A stretch of 64,000 nt of DNA from contig DASVRW010000002.1 in the NCBI GenBank assembly GCA_036388415.1, forward strand, positions 417,396 to 481,395. The letters are read 5' to 3'. Within the stretch, counting starts at the first letter, position 1, and each line of letters opens with the position of its first letter. A model generated the notes under the pieces. That model saw only the letters and a list, made by a program, of their open reading frames with translations. It was not told where the DNA came from and did not search any database. Positions 36,594 through 45,585 of this stretch are shown here, piece by piece. The position numbers and the translations under genes are program-made. This DNA comes from Candidatus Saccharimonadales bacterium. GTDB lineage: Bacteria; Patescibacteriota; Saccharimonadia; Saccharimonadales; UBA4665.

Positions 36594-38354
36594 ATGAAGA
36601 AATATCAATTTTTACTCGGCTTACTCTGCGCAGGCCTCATGTTCATGACAAGCAGCATCCCGGCATTTGCTGCAGTCAATGATTTTTATATTCAAAATTA
36701 TAAAATTGATTATTATCTGGATCGTGATAACGCTGGCCGGTCGACGCTCAAAACAGTTGAAGCCATTGCCGCTGTATTTCCTACAACCGATCAAAACCAC
36801 GGCATCGAACGGGCAATACCCAATACCTATGACGGTCATCCGATTAATCTAGCGATAACATCTGTCACCGACGAGACAAACACCACCCGTGAATATTCGA
36901 CCCGCAGTTCAAACAATAATACCGTCCTTCGCATCGGTTCGGCGTCAAGCTATGTCCATGGGATGCAAACCTACAAAATCACCTATACGCAGCGTGATGT
37001 CACCAAATATTTCAAAGATATTAACGACGATGAATTCTACTGGGACACGAACGGCACGCAGTGGGCCGTCCCTATTAACGCTCTGCAGGTCCGGCTACAT
37101 ATCGCCGACGCACTAAAGGACAAACTAACGGCGCGGCAAGAATGCTACGCTGGACAGGCCGGCTCCTCGAGTTCTTGTCAGATTACTACTGAAGGCGATG
37201 GGTTTGTTGCCAGCGCAAACGGACTGCAGGCCAATGAAAACATGACACTGGCTATCGGATTTCAGCCAAAAACTTTCACGAGTTACAAGATGTCGTCGCG
37301 CGATTTTCTATTTAGTGTTGTTGTCCCGGCACTGCAGTTACTAACGCTTGGGCTTGCCGTTCTGGCCATAATCTGGATCATCGTCCGCTATCAACGCAGG
37401 TCCGAAAGGACCGCGGAAATCGGCACCATCATTCCCGAGTATCTGCCTCCGGCTGATACCAGCGTGACCGCCTCAGGCCGGATTATCGGAAAATCCAGCT
37501 TCAGCGCGCAACTTATTGATTTTGCCGTGCGGCATTATATAAAGATATACCAGACGAGAGAAAAATCACTACTGCGGGCTGCAAATTATGAGATTGAGAT
37601 CATTCGAGATATAACCGATCTTAAGCCGGAAGAGCAAGAGATTTTGCGCGACTTGTATGGTGACCCATATGTCGGGGCACGTTTGGATATGGCGACTCTT
37701 AAAAATAACCGAACCGTATCGCGGAAGTTAGTCGACAACCAAGGTAAGCTCATGAAAGACATCACGGGTCAGTACGGACTGCGAGCTCGAAACAGCGTTG
37801 AATCAGCTTGGTTTAAACGCCTGGGCATCATCTTGCTGTTACTTGCAATAGTGACACTGTCACCGTGGCTGCTGATAGCGTCTATCATCGCCTTTGTCTG
37901 CAGGACAACGCTCAAGCCACTGACCGATCAGGGTCTGCAACTCGCAAGATACTTAAAGGGTCTTGAAATGTATATAAAAACCGCAGAAACAGATCGCCTG
38001 CGGATGCTGCAAAGTCCGAATGGTGCCGAAAAACTCGGCGCGCCAATCGATACGAACGATGCGCGGCAGCTTATAAAATTATATGAACGAGTACTGCCCT
38101 ATGCCATTTCGTTTGGCCAGGAAAAGGAATGGAACAACCGGCTCGGTCATTACTATGAAACGCTCAATGAATCACCAATTTGGTATGCCGGACACAACAA
38201 TGCTGCTTTCAACGCAGTTGCGCTCAGTTCGGCGATGAGCAGTTTCAATACTGCTGCCTCGTACAGCGATCCTTCCAGCTCTTCATCGGGTGGCAGTAGT
38301 GGCGGTGGCTCATCTGGCGGTGGCGGTGGTGGCGGTGGAGGTGGCGGCTGGTAA
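36594..38354 (+). CDS. DUF2207 membrane protein with poly-Gly tail
   Basis: This 586-residue protein has a signal peptide (LLGLLCAGLMFMTSSIPAFA), an extracytoplasmic DUF2207 beta-domain (residues about 30-225), a membrane helix (VVPALQLLTLGLAVLAIIWIIV), a cytoplasmic part, two more helices near 410-440, and a C-terminus of repeated GGGSSGG ending in eleven Gly and Trp. This layout, including the glycine tail, is standard for the family, whose function is unknown. TATGAT lies six bases before the ATG. Confidence 0.85.
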   Translation: MKKYQFLLGLLCAGLMFMTSSIPAFAAVNDFYIQNYKIDYYLDRDNAGRSTLKTVEAIAAVFPTTDQNHGIERAIPNTYDGHPINLAITSVTDETNTTREYSTRSSNNNTVLRIGSASSYVHGMQTYKITYTQRDVTKYFKDINDDEFYWDTNGTQWAVPINALQVRLHIADALKDKLTARQECYAGQAGSSSSCQITTEGDGFVASANGLQANENMTLAIGFQPKTFTSYKMSSRDFLFSVVVPALQLLTLGLAVLAIIWIIVRYQRRSERTAEIGTIIPEYLPPADTSVTASGRIIGKSSFSAQLIDFAVRHYIKIYQTREKSLLRAANYEIEIIRDITDLKPEEQEILRDLYGDPYVGARLDMATLKNNRTVSRKLVDNQGKLMKDITGQYGLRARNSVESAWFKRLGIILLLLAIVTLSPWLLIASIIAFVCRTTLKPLTDQGLQLARYLKGLEMYIKTAETDRLRMLQSPNGAEKLGAPIDTNDARQLIKLYERVLPYAISFGQEKEWNNRLGHYYETLNESPIWYAGHNNAAFNAVALSSAMSSFNTAASYSDPSSSSSGGSSGGGSSGGGGGGGGGGGW

Positions 38355-38430
38355 GACAAATTGTACCGTGCATACGCGGCTTCTTCTGTAAAATACGCTA
38401 GAAAACTATACAGTTTACAAGAATATTGGA

Positions 38431-38835
38431 TTAGTCGAGCTGAAATTCGTCGTCTACATGATTATCTGAAGGATTATCTAAAGGTCGGGCGACGGCAACC
38501 GCTAGCAATGAGGACGCGATAGAAAGATCACGGAGACCAGTTTGCCAGCCTTCTTTTTCGGCGCACAGCGGCAATACTCCGAGCCACCATAGCGCAGCCA
38601 GGCCGGCAATCGGTTTTGACGGCTTGCGAAGCAGCAGCAAGCCAAGTGTTATATTGATGGTACCGTGTACCCTGAGGCTGGTTTCGGGCGATACGGGTAG
38701 GGCTTCGGCAAGCACGTCCGGGATGTAATCCGTCCATTTTTGAGGCCGCAGCAGCTGGCTTGCGCCAAAGGCGAACATTGTCAGTCCGACGCTGGCAGTA
38801 ATTATTTTGTGTGATCGGCGCAGTGGAATAGGCAT
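38431..38835 (-). CDS. DoxX-like small membrane protein
   Basis: This 134-residue four-helix protein has RVHGTINITLGLLLL in the middle, an arrangement resembling DoxX/DUF-type membrane proteins. The match is loose. TATAAT lies eight bases before the ATG. Function unknown. Confidence 0.55.
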   Translation of the reverse strand: MPIPLRRSHKIITASVGLTMFAFGASQLLRPQKWTDYIPDVLAEALPVSPETSLRVHGTINITLGLLLLRKPSKPIAGLAALWWLGVLPLCAEKEGWQTGLRDLSIASSLLAVAVARPLDNPSDNHVDDEFQLD

Positions 38836-38935
38836 AGTGCCGTATTATATCTACTATTGCCACGTACTGGCAGTGTATTTTCTTACATCAGCTGGTTTAT
38901 AGCAGCCTCTGTCGCCGAAGACACTATGTCTGACA

Positions 38936-39517
38936 CTAGCGATTAAATCCGGTGGGGTAGTCAGCGAACCGTAATTTTTGCCAATCCCGGCTTCGTTTGC
39001 CAGGACGATATATTGATGATAATCGCTTTGCGACAACGCCTTCCATGCCGAGTTCCTGGGTCGCCTGTATTACCTCGTCTCGTTCCGCAAACATTGGCGA
39101 TATCTGTATGTGTGTTTGCGGCTTAACGGCTGCATCGAGCAGCTGTCGCCGATCTCGAAGTGGCGCGTCGATAATTGGTTTGCCGTCAAACTCTAGTATA
39201 TCGAAGATAATACAGGCTGCTTGGGGGCGTCTTTTGCGAAGCTCAGTAAAGTTCGGTGCACCCGACGCGTCAAACGCAATAATTTCGCCGTCAATGACAG
39301 CCGTATGTCCATCGAATGCATCAGGAAGCTGCCCGGCAATATCGGGGAATTTGTCCGTAAAATTATTGCCATGTCTGGACATAAGTACGACGCGTTCGAC
39401 GGCAACACTGGCAAGGACTCGAAAGCCGTCATATTTTGCCTCATACGCCCAGTCGGGGCAGCTCGGCAGCACATCAGCTTTTGTGAGTAACATGGGTGTG
39501 TAGTGTCGTTCTGTCAT
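38936..39517 (-). CDS. Minimal ATP-dependent DNA ligase (adenylation domain only)
   Basis: This 193-residue protein has the nucleotidyltransferase motifs of ATP-dependent, LigD-type ligases: I EAKYDGFR (active Lys), III IIFDILEFDG, IV EGVVAKR and V DWQKLRF. It stops right after motif V (YPTGFNR), so the OB-fold and motif VI are missing. No continuation of an OB domain is found in other frames downstream. It may act with a separate partner or be a truncated gene. TATACT is seven bases before the ATG. Confidence 0.75.
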   Translation of the reverse strand: MTERHYTPMLLTKADVLPSCPDWAYEAKYDGFRVLASVAVERVVLMSRHGNNFTDKFPDIAGQLPDAFDGHTAVIDGEIIAFDASGAPNFTELRKRRPQAACIIFDILEFDGKPIIDAPLRDRRQLLDAAVKPQTHIQISPMFAERDEVIQATQELGMEGVVAKRLSSIYRPGKRSRDWQKLRFADYPTGFNR

Positions 39518-39639
39518 ACATACCAGTATAATCCTGCTGGCAATACTTTTGACATAACTAAAATGATACTACCCACATGCAATAACGCCGCAACAGGTTC
39601 ATCAAAGGGTTTCGCTTATGGTATGCTTAGCGTATACAT

Positions 39640-40569
39640 ATGCGTAAACATTCTCGTATTATTATGGCGTGTGTGGCTGTCATTGGAGCCGTGGTCGCGG
39701 CAATCGCATTACTGAGCCAGCTTAGTTTTGCGGTGCTTGATCCAGCCGGTCAAATCGCCAGTCAGCAGCGAAATCTTATAATTTTCTCCTGTCTGTTAAT
39801 GCTTTTGATTGTGATACCGGTGTTTGGCCTGACCTTTTATATTTCCTGGAAATACCGCGCCGGCAATACGAAAGCCAGGTACGAGCCGGACTGGGATCAT
39901 AATTCGCGGCTTGAGACATTATGGTGGGGCTTTCCCTGTGCAATTATTCTGGTGTTGGCAGTCGTCACTTGGAATAGCAGTCACAGCCTGGATCCGTATA
40001 AGCCTATTCAATCTGACAAAAAGCCCATGACCATCCAAGTTGTTGCCTTACAGTGGAAATGGCTGTTCATATATCCGGCCCAGCGAATCGCCAGTGTCAA
40101 CCATGTGCAATTCCCGGCTGGTACGCCGATTAAATTTGAAATAACCTCTGATGCGCCGATGAATTCTTTTTGGATTCCCCGGCTCGGTGGTCAGATATAC
40201 GCCATGCCAGGCATGACCACGCAGCTGCATTTAATGGCCGACAAACCGGGTACCTATCAGGGATCTTCGGCAAATCTGAGTGGTGCCGGCTTTGCCGCTA
40301 TGCGCTTTACTGCCACATCCAGCACGAGTGAGGATTTTGACATGTGGGTACGAACCGCCAAAATATCTCAGTACAGCAATCTCAGCCAAAACGAGTACGC
40401 AAAACTAGCCGAGCCGGCAGTCATGCCCGAACCTCGGCAATATGCCACCTATGAACGTGACCTCTATGATACAGTTGTTATGAAGTATATGGCGCATCAC
40501 GGCGTCAAACCTGCTGCCCACGGAGCTGCGACTTCTGGCAATAATATGGAATCAATGCACCATGAATAA
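39640..40569 (+). CDS. cyoA: Cytochrome bo3 quinol oxidase subunit II
   Basis: This 309-residue subunit has an N-terminal signal/anchor, a second helix (FSCLLMLLIVIPVFGLTFYI), and a cupredoxin domain with ALQWKWLFIYP, DAPMNSFWIPRLGGQIYAMPGM and TYQGSSANLSGAGF. The CuA ligands of cytochrome c oxidases are absent, which identifies a quinol oxidase. It is the first gene of cyoABCDE. The C-terminal ~35 residues are His/Met-rich (HHGVKPAAHG, NNMESMHHE), unlike E. coli CyoA, and could bind copper. Confidence 0.95.
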   Translation: MRKHSRIIMACVAVIGAVVAAIALLSQLSFAVLDPAGQIASQQRNLIIFSCLLMLLIVIPVFGLTFYISWKYRAGNTKARYEPDWDHNSRLETLWWGFPCAIILVLAVVTWNSSHSLDPYKPIQSDKKPMTIQVVALQWKWLFIYPAQRIASVNHVQFPAGTPIKFEITSDAPMNSFWIPRLGGQIYAMPGMTTQLHLMADKPGTYQGSSANLSGAGFAAMRFTATSSTSEDFDMWVRTAKISQYSNLSQNEYAKLAEPAVMPEPRQYATYERDLYDTVVMKYMAHHGVKPAAHGAATSGNNMESMHHE

Positions 40570-40593
40570 ACATCCAATCGAGGGCGCTCAACT

Positions 40594-42573
40594 ATGCTAG
40601 GCAGGCTCAATCTTGATGCATTTATGCACGACCCGGTCACCTTAGGCGGGATTATCGGTGGAGCGATCGGCTGTATCGGTCTTGTTGCTCTTATTACCTA
40701 CCTCAAGCGCTGGCGCTGGCTCTACAAAGAATGGCTGACTTCACTCGATCCGAAGAAAATCGGCATCATGTACATGTTGGTTGCTGCTTTGATGTTACTA
40801 CGCGGTGTTGCCGACGCCGTTATGATGCGTATCCAGCAGGCCATATCCGTTGGCGACGCCCAGGGTATCGTAACGAGTGACACCTACCAGCAGGTGTTCT
40901 CGGCGCATGGTACGATTATGATTTTCTTTGTTGCCATGGGATTTATGTTCGGCCTGATCAACCTGATTGTACCGCTACAGATTGGCGCCCGTGACGTTGC
41001 CTTTCCCTTCCTCAATTCTGTCAGCTTCTGGCTATTTGTCGCCGGTATGGTGCTTATCAATCTGTCTCTCGTAGTCGGCGAATTTGCCGCTGCCGGATGG
41101 CTGGCATATCCGCCGCTGTCAGGACTCAAGTACAGTCCAGGCGTCGGCGTCGATTATTGGATTTGGAGTTTGCAGATTGCGGGTATAGGTACCTTACTGT
41201 CGGGCATAAATTTCTTTGTAACAATCCTGAAAATGCGGGCACCCGGCATGACACTTATGAAAATGCCGATTTTCGTTTGGAGCGTACTCGGATCGATGTC
41301 ACTGGTTATGTTTGCTTTCCCTATACTGACGGCGACTCTTGCGATGTTATCACTCGACCGGTTAATGGGTATGCATTTCTTCACGTCTGACTACGGCGGT
41401 GATCCGATGATGTATATAAACCTCATTTGGGCTTGGGGCCACCCCGAGGTATACATATTGATATTGCCGGCGTTTGGGATATTTTCCGAAGTAGTAGCAA
41501 CATTTTCCGGCAAACGTTTATTCGGATACAAGTCCATGGTATGGGCAATCGGGGCTATTACCTTCCTGTCTTTCGTCGTCTGGCTGCATCATTTCTTCAC
41601 AATGGGTGCTGGTCCGGACGTCAATGCATTCTTTGGCATAATGACGATGATTATTGCCATTCCGACAGGCGTAAAAGTATTTAACTGGCTGTTCACGATG
41701 TACCGTGGCCGGGTCAGGTTCACGACTCCGATGCTGTGGTTTCTCGGCTTTGTTACAACATTCACGATCGGCGGGATGACAGGAGTCCTTATGTCAGTAC
41801 CAGCCATCGACTTTCAGCTGCACAACAGCCTATTTCTGGTTGCCCACTTCCACAACATGATTATCGGCGGCGTGCTGTTTGGCTATTTCGCGGGTATCAC
41901 GTACTGGTTTCCCAAGGTAGTCGGATTCCGGCTCAACGAACGTATTGGCACCTACGCTTTCTGGTGCTGGCTCATCGGCTTCCTGCTCGCCTTCCTGCCG
42001 CTCTATGCACTGGGCATCATGGGCGCGACGCGGCGACTGGATCACTATGACCCTTCCATGGGATGGCAAGGCTTGTTTATCGTTGCCGCCGTCGGTGTCG
42101 GTGTCATATGTATCGGTATCGCCATGCAGGTGCTCCAACTTGTCGTGAGCGTCGTGCAATGGCGCAGCCGCCAAGACCTGACTGGCGATCCGTGGAATGG
42201 CCGCACACTCGAGTGGTCGATCGCCTCACCAGCCCCGGCATATAACTTTGCGGTTATACCGGCAGTTACAGACCGTGATGCCTTCTGGGTTAGCAAACAA
42301 GCGAATGACCAACCAGCTCAGCTAAGCGCGTCTGATTACACGGACATCGAACTGCCGCGTAACAGCGGCATGGGATTGGCGATTGCCGGCTTCGCCGGAC
42401 TAGTCGGCTTCGGACTGATTTGGCATATCTGGTGGCTGGCAATTGTGGCGTTTATTGGTATCGTTGCCGCGATCATCATTCGTTCGATGGACGAAAACAC
42501 TGAGTACGTGATTCCAGCAGCGGAAGTACTGCGCATCGAAACGGCGCGCCGGCAAAGGATGACGGAATCATGA
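40594..42573 (+). CDS. cyoB: Cytochrome bo3 quinol oxidase subunit I
   Basis: This 659-residue catalytic subunit reduces O2 to water and pumps protons. The low-spin heme His is in [10 protein letters not shown], the CuB His-Tyr pair in [15 protein letters not shown], two CuB His in WLHHFFTMG, and the heme o3 and b His in [11 protein letters not shown]. Fifteen or so helices are present as in E. coli CyoB. It overlaps cyoC by four bases (ATGA). The E of the HPEVYI helix and the tyrosine indicate the proton-pumping A-type. Confidence 0.97.
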   Translation: MLGRLNLDAFMHDPVTLGGIIGGAIGCIGLVALITYLKRWRWLYKEWLTSLDPKKIGIMYMLVAALMLLRGVADAVMMRIQQAISVGDAQGIVTSDTYQQVFSAHGTIMIFFVAMGFMFGLINLIVPLQIGARDVAFPFLNSVSFWLFVAGMVLINLSLVVGEFAAAGWLAYPPLSGLKYSPGVGVDYWIWSLQIAGIGTLLSGINFFVTILKMRAPGMTLMKMPIFVWSVLGSMSLVMFAFPILTATLAMLSLDRLMGMHFFTSDYGGDPMMYINLIWAWGHPEVYILILPAFGIFSEVVATFSGKRLFGYKSMVWAIGAITFLSFVVWLHHFFTMGAGPDVNAFFGIMTMIIAIPTGVKVFNWLFTMYRGRVRFTTPMLWFLGFVTTFTIGGMTGVLMSVPAIDFQLHNSLFLVAHFHNMIIGGVLFGYFAGITYWFPKVVGFRLNERIGTYAFWCWLIGFLLAFLPLYALGIMGATRRLDHYDPSMGWQGLFIVAAVGVGVICIGIAMQVLQLVVSVVQWRSRQDLTGDPWNGRTLEWSIASPAPAYNFAVIPAVTDRDAFWVSKQANDQPAQLSASDYTDIELPRNSGMGLAIAGFAGLVGFGLIWHIWWLAIVAFIGIVAAIIIRSMDENTEYVIPAAEVLRIETARRQRMTES

Positions 42574-43181
42574 ATAAGCCGATTCGCAGCGTATCTGCCC
42601 GTCACGCCATCGTAGACGTAGACCAGTTTACCGACAAAACGACATTTGGATTTTGGGTCTATCTCATGACCGACTGCGTCCTGTTCGCGACGCTATTTGC
42701 GACCTACGCCGTGCTGCACAATAATACCAACGGCGGCCCATCTGGAGCTGAGCTGTTCAGCCTGCCGTTTGTCTTGGTCGAAACACTGCTCCTCCTCACC
42801 AGTAGCTTTACCTGTGGTCTAGCTATGCTGGCCGCCCGGCGAGCCGACAGACGACAGGTATTAGTCTGGTACGGAGTCACCTTCCTACTTGGGCTGGCCT
42901 TTGTCGGCATGGAGCTCAGCGAATTCAGCCACTTAATAGCGGAAGGCCAAAGCTGGCAGCAAAGTGGCTTTCTGTCGGCCTTTTTCACGCTCGTTGGTAC
43001 CCATGGGTTGCACATTTTAGCAGGCTTAACCTGGATGTTGGTACTTATGATACACGTAGCTAGACAGGGACTCGGCGGAAATACCTTCAAGCGCCTCACG
43101 CTGCTTAGCCTGTTTTGGCACTTGCTTGATATTGTCTGGATATTCATTTTTAGTATCGTATATTTGATCGGAGCGGCTTGA
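42570..43181 (+). CDS. cyoC: Cytochrome bo3 quinol oxidase subunit III
   Basis: This 203-residue subunit has five helices with the family blocks [32 protein letters not shown] and [11 protein letters not shown]. It is translationally coupled to cyoB and leaves one base before cyoD. Confidence 0.95.
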   Translation: MNKPIRSVSARHAIVDVDQFTDKTTFGFWVYLMTDCVLFATLFATYAVLHNNTNGGPSGAELFSLPFVLVETLLLLTSSFTCGLAMLAARRADRRQVLVWYGVTFLLGLAFVGMELSEFSHLIAEGQSWQQSGFLSAFFTLVGTHGLHILAGLTWMLVLMIHVARQGLGGNTFKRLTLLSLFWHLLDIVWIFIFSIVYLIGAA

Positions 43182-43182
43182 T

Positions 43183-43602
43183 ATGGCGAACTCAATTTCT
43201 GATAAATCGCACTCTCATCAGCCTGCAATCAAAGCGACGCCACCGCACACAGGGCATGCCACGCTGCGTTCCTATGTTATTGGCTACGTCCTGTCGCTAG
43301 TACTAACGATTGAAGCGTTTTTGCTCGTTACGAATCACACATTTTCGTCAAGCGTGATCATAACGACGGTTATAGTGCTTGCAATAATTCAGCTCTTCGT
43401 ACAACTATTCTTTTTCCTCCATCTCGACCGAGCAGCGAAAGCGCCGTGGAATATAAGTTTGTTTCTATTCATGGTGCTGGTAGTGCTGATCATTGTGCTC
43501 GGCTCACTATGGATAATGGGACACCTGCACTATAATATGACATCGCCAGCTGAGCTCGACCAGCGCCTGCTGAAAGAGGAAGGCATTACCAAAGGACCCT
43601 GA
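43183..43602 (+). CDS. cyoD: Cytochrome bo3 quinol oxidase subunit IV
   Basis: This 139-residue subunit has three helices, including SLVLTIEAFLLVTNH and QLFVQLFFFLHLDRA, matching CyoD. The N-terminal ~25 residues are His-rich (KSHSHQPAIKATPPHTGHA). It stops at TGA 43600-43602, two bases before the probable cyoE start, with CCC preceding the TGA. Confidence 0.92.
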   Translation: MANSISDKSHSHQPAIKATPPHTGHATLRSYVIGYVLSLVLTIEAFLLVTNHTFSSSVIITTVIVLAIIQLFVQLFFFLHLDRAAKAPWNISLFLFMVLVVLIIVLGSLWIMGHLHYNMTSPAELDQRLLKEEGITKGP

Positions 43603-43603
43603 C

Positions 43604-44473
43604 ATTACAACGTTTCAACACTATTATGCCCTGACTAAGCCTGGTATTATCCGTGGCAATCTGATTACGGCTACGGCCGGATTTTTCTTAGCTTCCGGGG
43701 GTACTATACAGCTCGGACTCTATATAGCCATATTGAGCGGCCTGGCGCTAACGATCGCCTCGGCATGCATTTGCAATAATTACCTCGACAGGCGCATTGA
43801 TCAAAACATGGAACGAACCGCATCTCGCGGGCTGGCAAGCGGTGCTATACCGATTCAAAACGCTTTGCTCCTGGCGGCCGTACTTGGTACCGTCGGACTC
43901 TGCATGCTCATCTGGTACGTCAATCTGCTGGTGGCGGCGTTAGGCATTTTCGCGTTCATCGCCTACGTTATTGTGTACGGCGCCGCAAAGCGGCGCAGCG
44001 TTCACGGTACCGTGATTGGCAGCATATCCGGCGCACTTCCACCCGTGGCAGGCTACTGTGCTGTCAGCGGCCATATCGACCTCGCCGCAGTATTACTATT
44101 TTTGATAGTAACTGCCTGGCAGATGCCGCATTTTTATGCCATCGCCCTATATCGAATGAGCGACTATAAAGCAGCCAGCATACCAGTTTTGCCGCTTGTA
44201 AAAGGCACGCGTACCACCCAATTGCACATACTGTACTACATTGGGTTATACATCGTCGCAGTAGCCGGGTTATATCTATTTGGCTACGCAAGTCTTGTTT
44301 ACCTGCTCATTAATGTCGGGCTTGGTCTGGCGTGGCTGATGATTGGAATTCGCGGGTTACAAATCCGCAGTTCAGCACAGATTGTGGCCTGGGGTCGTCA
44401 AACATTTGGTTTTTCACTGCTTGTCATAACCGGATTTTGTGGCAGCTTGATTCTTGATGCCTACATTCGTTAA
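43604..44473 (+). CDS. cyoE: Heme O synthase (protoheme farnesyltransferase), non-AUG start
   Basis: This enzyme attaches a farnesyl group to heme b to form heme O for the bo3 oxidase. Motifs are NNYLDRRIDQNMERT (NxxxDxxxD) and DYKAASIPVLPLVKG, with about eight helices. Conserved N-terminal sequence (YYALTKPGIIRGNLITATAGFFLA) extends upstream of the first TTG (43733), so the true start is earlier. No ATG, GTG or TTG exists before it in frame. An ATT at 43604 with AAAGGA seven bases upstream gives 289 residues, the normal length. A +1 frameshift from cyoD at CCC-TGA is the alternative. Confidence 0.85.
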   Translation: MTTFQHYYALTKPGIIRGNLITATAGFFLASGGTIQLGLYIAILSGLALTIASACICNNYLDRRIDQNMERTASRGLASGAIPIQNALLLAAVLGTVGLCMLIWYVNLLVAALGIFAFIAYVIVYGAAKRRSVHGTVIGSISGALPPVAGYCAVSGHIDLAAVLLFLIVTAWQMPHFYAIALYRMSDYKAASIPVLPLVKGTRTTQLHILYYIGLYIVAVAGLYLFGYASLVYLLINVGLGLAWLMIGIRGLQIRSSAQIVAWGRQTFGFSLLVITGFCGSLILDAYIR

Positions 44474-44551
44474 TCCCTAAATGCGCCATAGTGATTCGTG
44501 AGAACGAGCAAATCACAACAAAGACATCGTCCAATGCCGTGCTAGCAGCGG

Positions 44552-45433
44552 TTATTTATAGCGAAGTAATTGTCGTACTGTCTGCAGACTTTCCCTGTAC
44601 ATGGCAGCTATAATCTGCAATGGTTCCGAGCGGTTTGCATGCTTTTTGAGCCAAGCGGTTACCCTGCGGTAGCGCAGCTCAAGCCAGGTATCAAACCGGG
44701 CAGCCCGTGGACGCAACCATAGCCAGGTCTGCGTGGCTTGTCGCCCACCGCGCACACGAATCCAGCTATAGGTCGCTATCGTCCACATTGCCGTTGCTCG
44801 GCCCATCCGGGGCAGTAGCCCCACGCCTGAGGTAGCGAGCCGCGCACCCATAGCAGTGAGCGTCCGCGCAGTAAACGTAAGCCTATGGATGATGCGAAGA
44901 AATGTGTCGGACCCGGTATCAAACACGCGCCGCAGTCGCTGAGTCCAAGCATACTCAACCGCCCAAGTAGATTGGCGTGCGAACTTGTTGGAGACTGTCC
45001 GAAACCAGGACATCTTGTTATTTACAGCCAGATGTTCGTTTGTAGTACTTGGCTGGCTCAGCTGTACGGCTGGTGTAGCGGTTGGCTGGTCGGCAGGTTG
45101 GTCAGCTATATGAGTGCCGCTCACATGTACAGCTGGCGTAGTCAGCCCGAGCTGACGCATCGCTCTTTTGACGGCTATAATGCGCTTGAGCCAAAAAGCT
45201 GCGATCAGTACAGCCACGCAGGCACAGCCAGCCATGGCTCCAATAATCATTGTATCCGGCGATAAGACGCGGTCAGAGCCTGGTACGACGCCACCAAAAC
45301 AAAAGTCTACAATGGCTTCTAGAACCATTGGGCTCGCGAGTACATATATGCCAGCAAAACAGACAAGCGCATAAACCAGGTATTTTACCTTGATCATATT
45401 CCGCATGCGCCGAAGACTGAGTAGTACGTCCAT
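44552..45433 (-). CDS. Membrane-anchored basic protein, unknown
   Basis: This protein of about 293 residues has two N-terminal helices (VKYLVYALVCFAGIYVL and MIIGAMAGCACVAVLIAAFW). A Pro/Thr linker follows, then a strongly basic, Trp- and Arg-rich C-terminal half (TWLWLRPRAARFDTWLELRYRR). The basic half could lie on the membrane or bind nucleic acid. TATAAA lies seven bases before the ATG at 45433. No family is recognised. Confidence 0.6.
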   Translation of the reverse strand: MDVLLSLRRMRNMIKVKYLVYALVCFAGIYVLASPMVLEAIVDFCFGGVVPGSDRVLSPDTMIIGAMAGCACVAVLIAAFWLKRIIAVKRAMRQLGLTTPAVHVSGTHIADQPADQPTATPAVQLSQPSTTNEHLAVNNKMSWFRTVSNKFARQSTWAVEYAWTQRLRRVFDTGSDTFLRIIHRLTFTARTLTAMGARLATSGVGLLPRMGRATAMWTIATYSWIRVRGGRQATQTWLWLRPRAARFDTWLELRYRRVTAWLKKHANRSEPLQIIAAMYRESLQTVRQLLRYK

Positions 45434-45585
45434 GTCCACCTTTATAAACTATATGTCTGTATTATAACATATTTTAATTTATTTATCTAGAGGTAAATAT
45501 GGAGGTAGATCATGTAGGATGCGTTTGACGCCTCGCTGTTGCCCGAACAGTATATTTATAGGCTTACAACTGTGTGAGCCGCCGC

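Noticed and set aside
38854-39036. Frameshifted OB domain of the DNA ligase
   Set aside because: The frames downstream of the ligase stop show no OB-fold or motif VI sequence; the 60-residue frame is unrelated.
43600-43602. UGA recoding (read-through at the cyoD stop)
   Set aside because: UGA ends many other genes normally, and reading through this one stays in the cyoD frame, not the cyoE frame.
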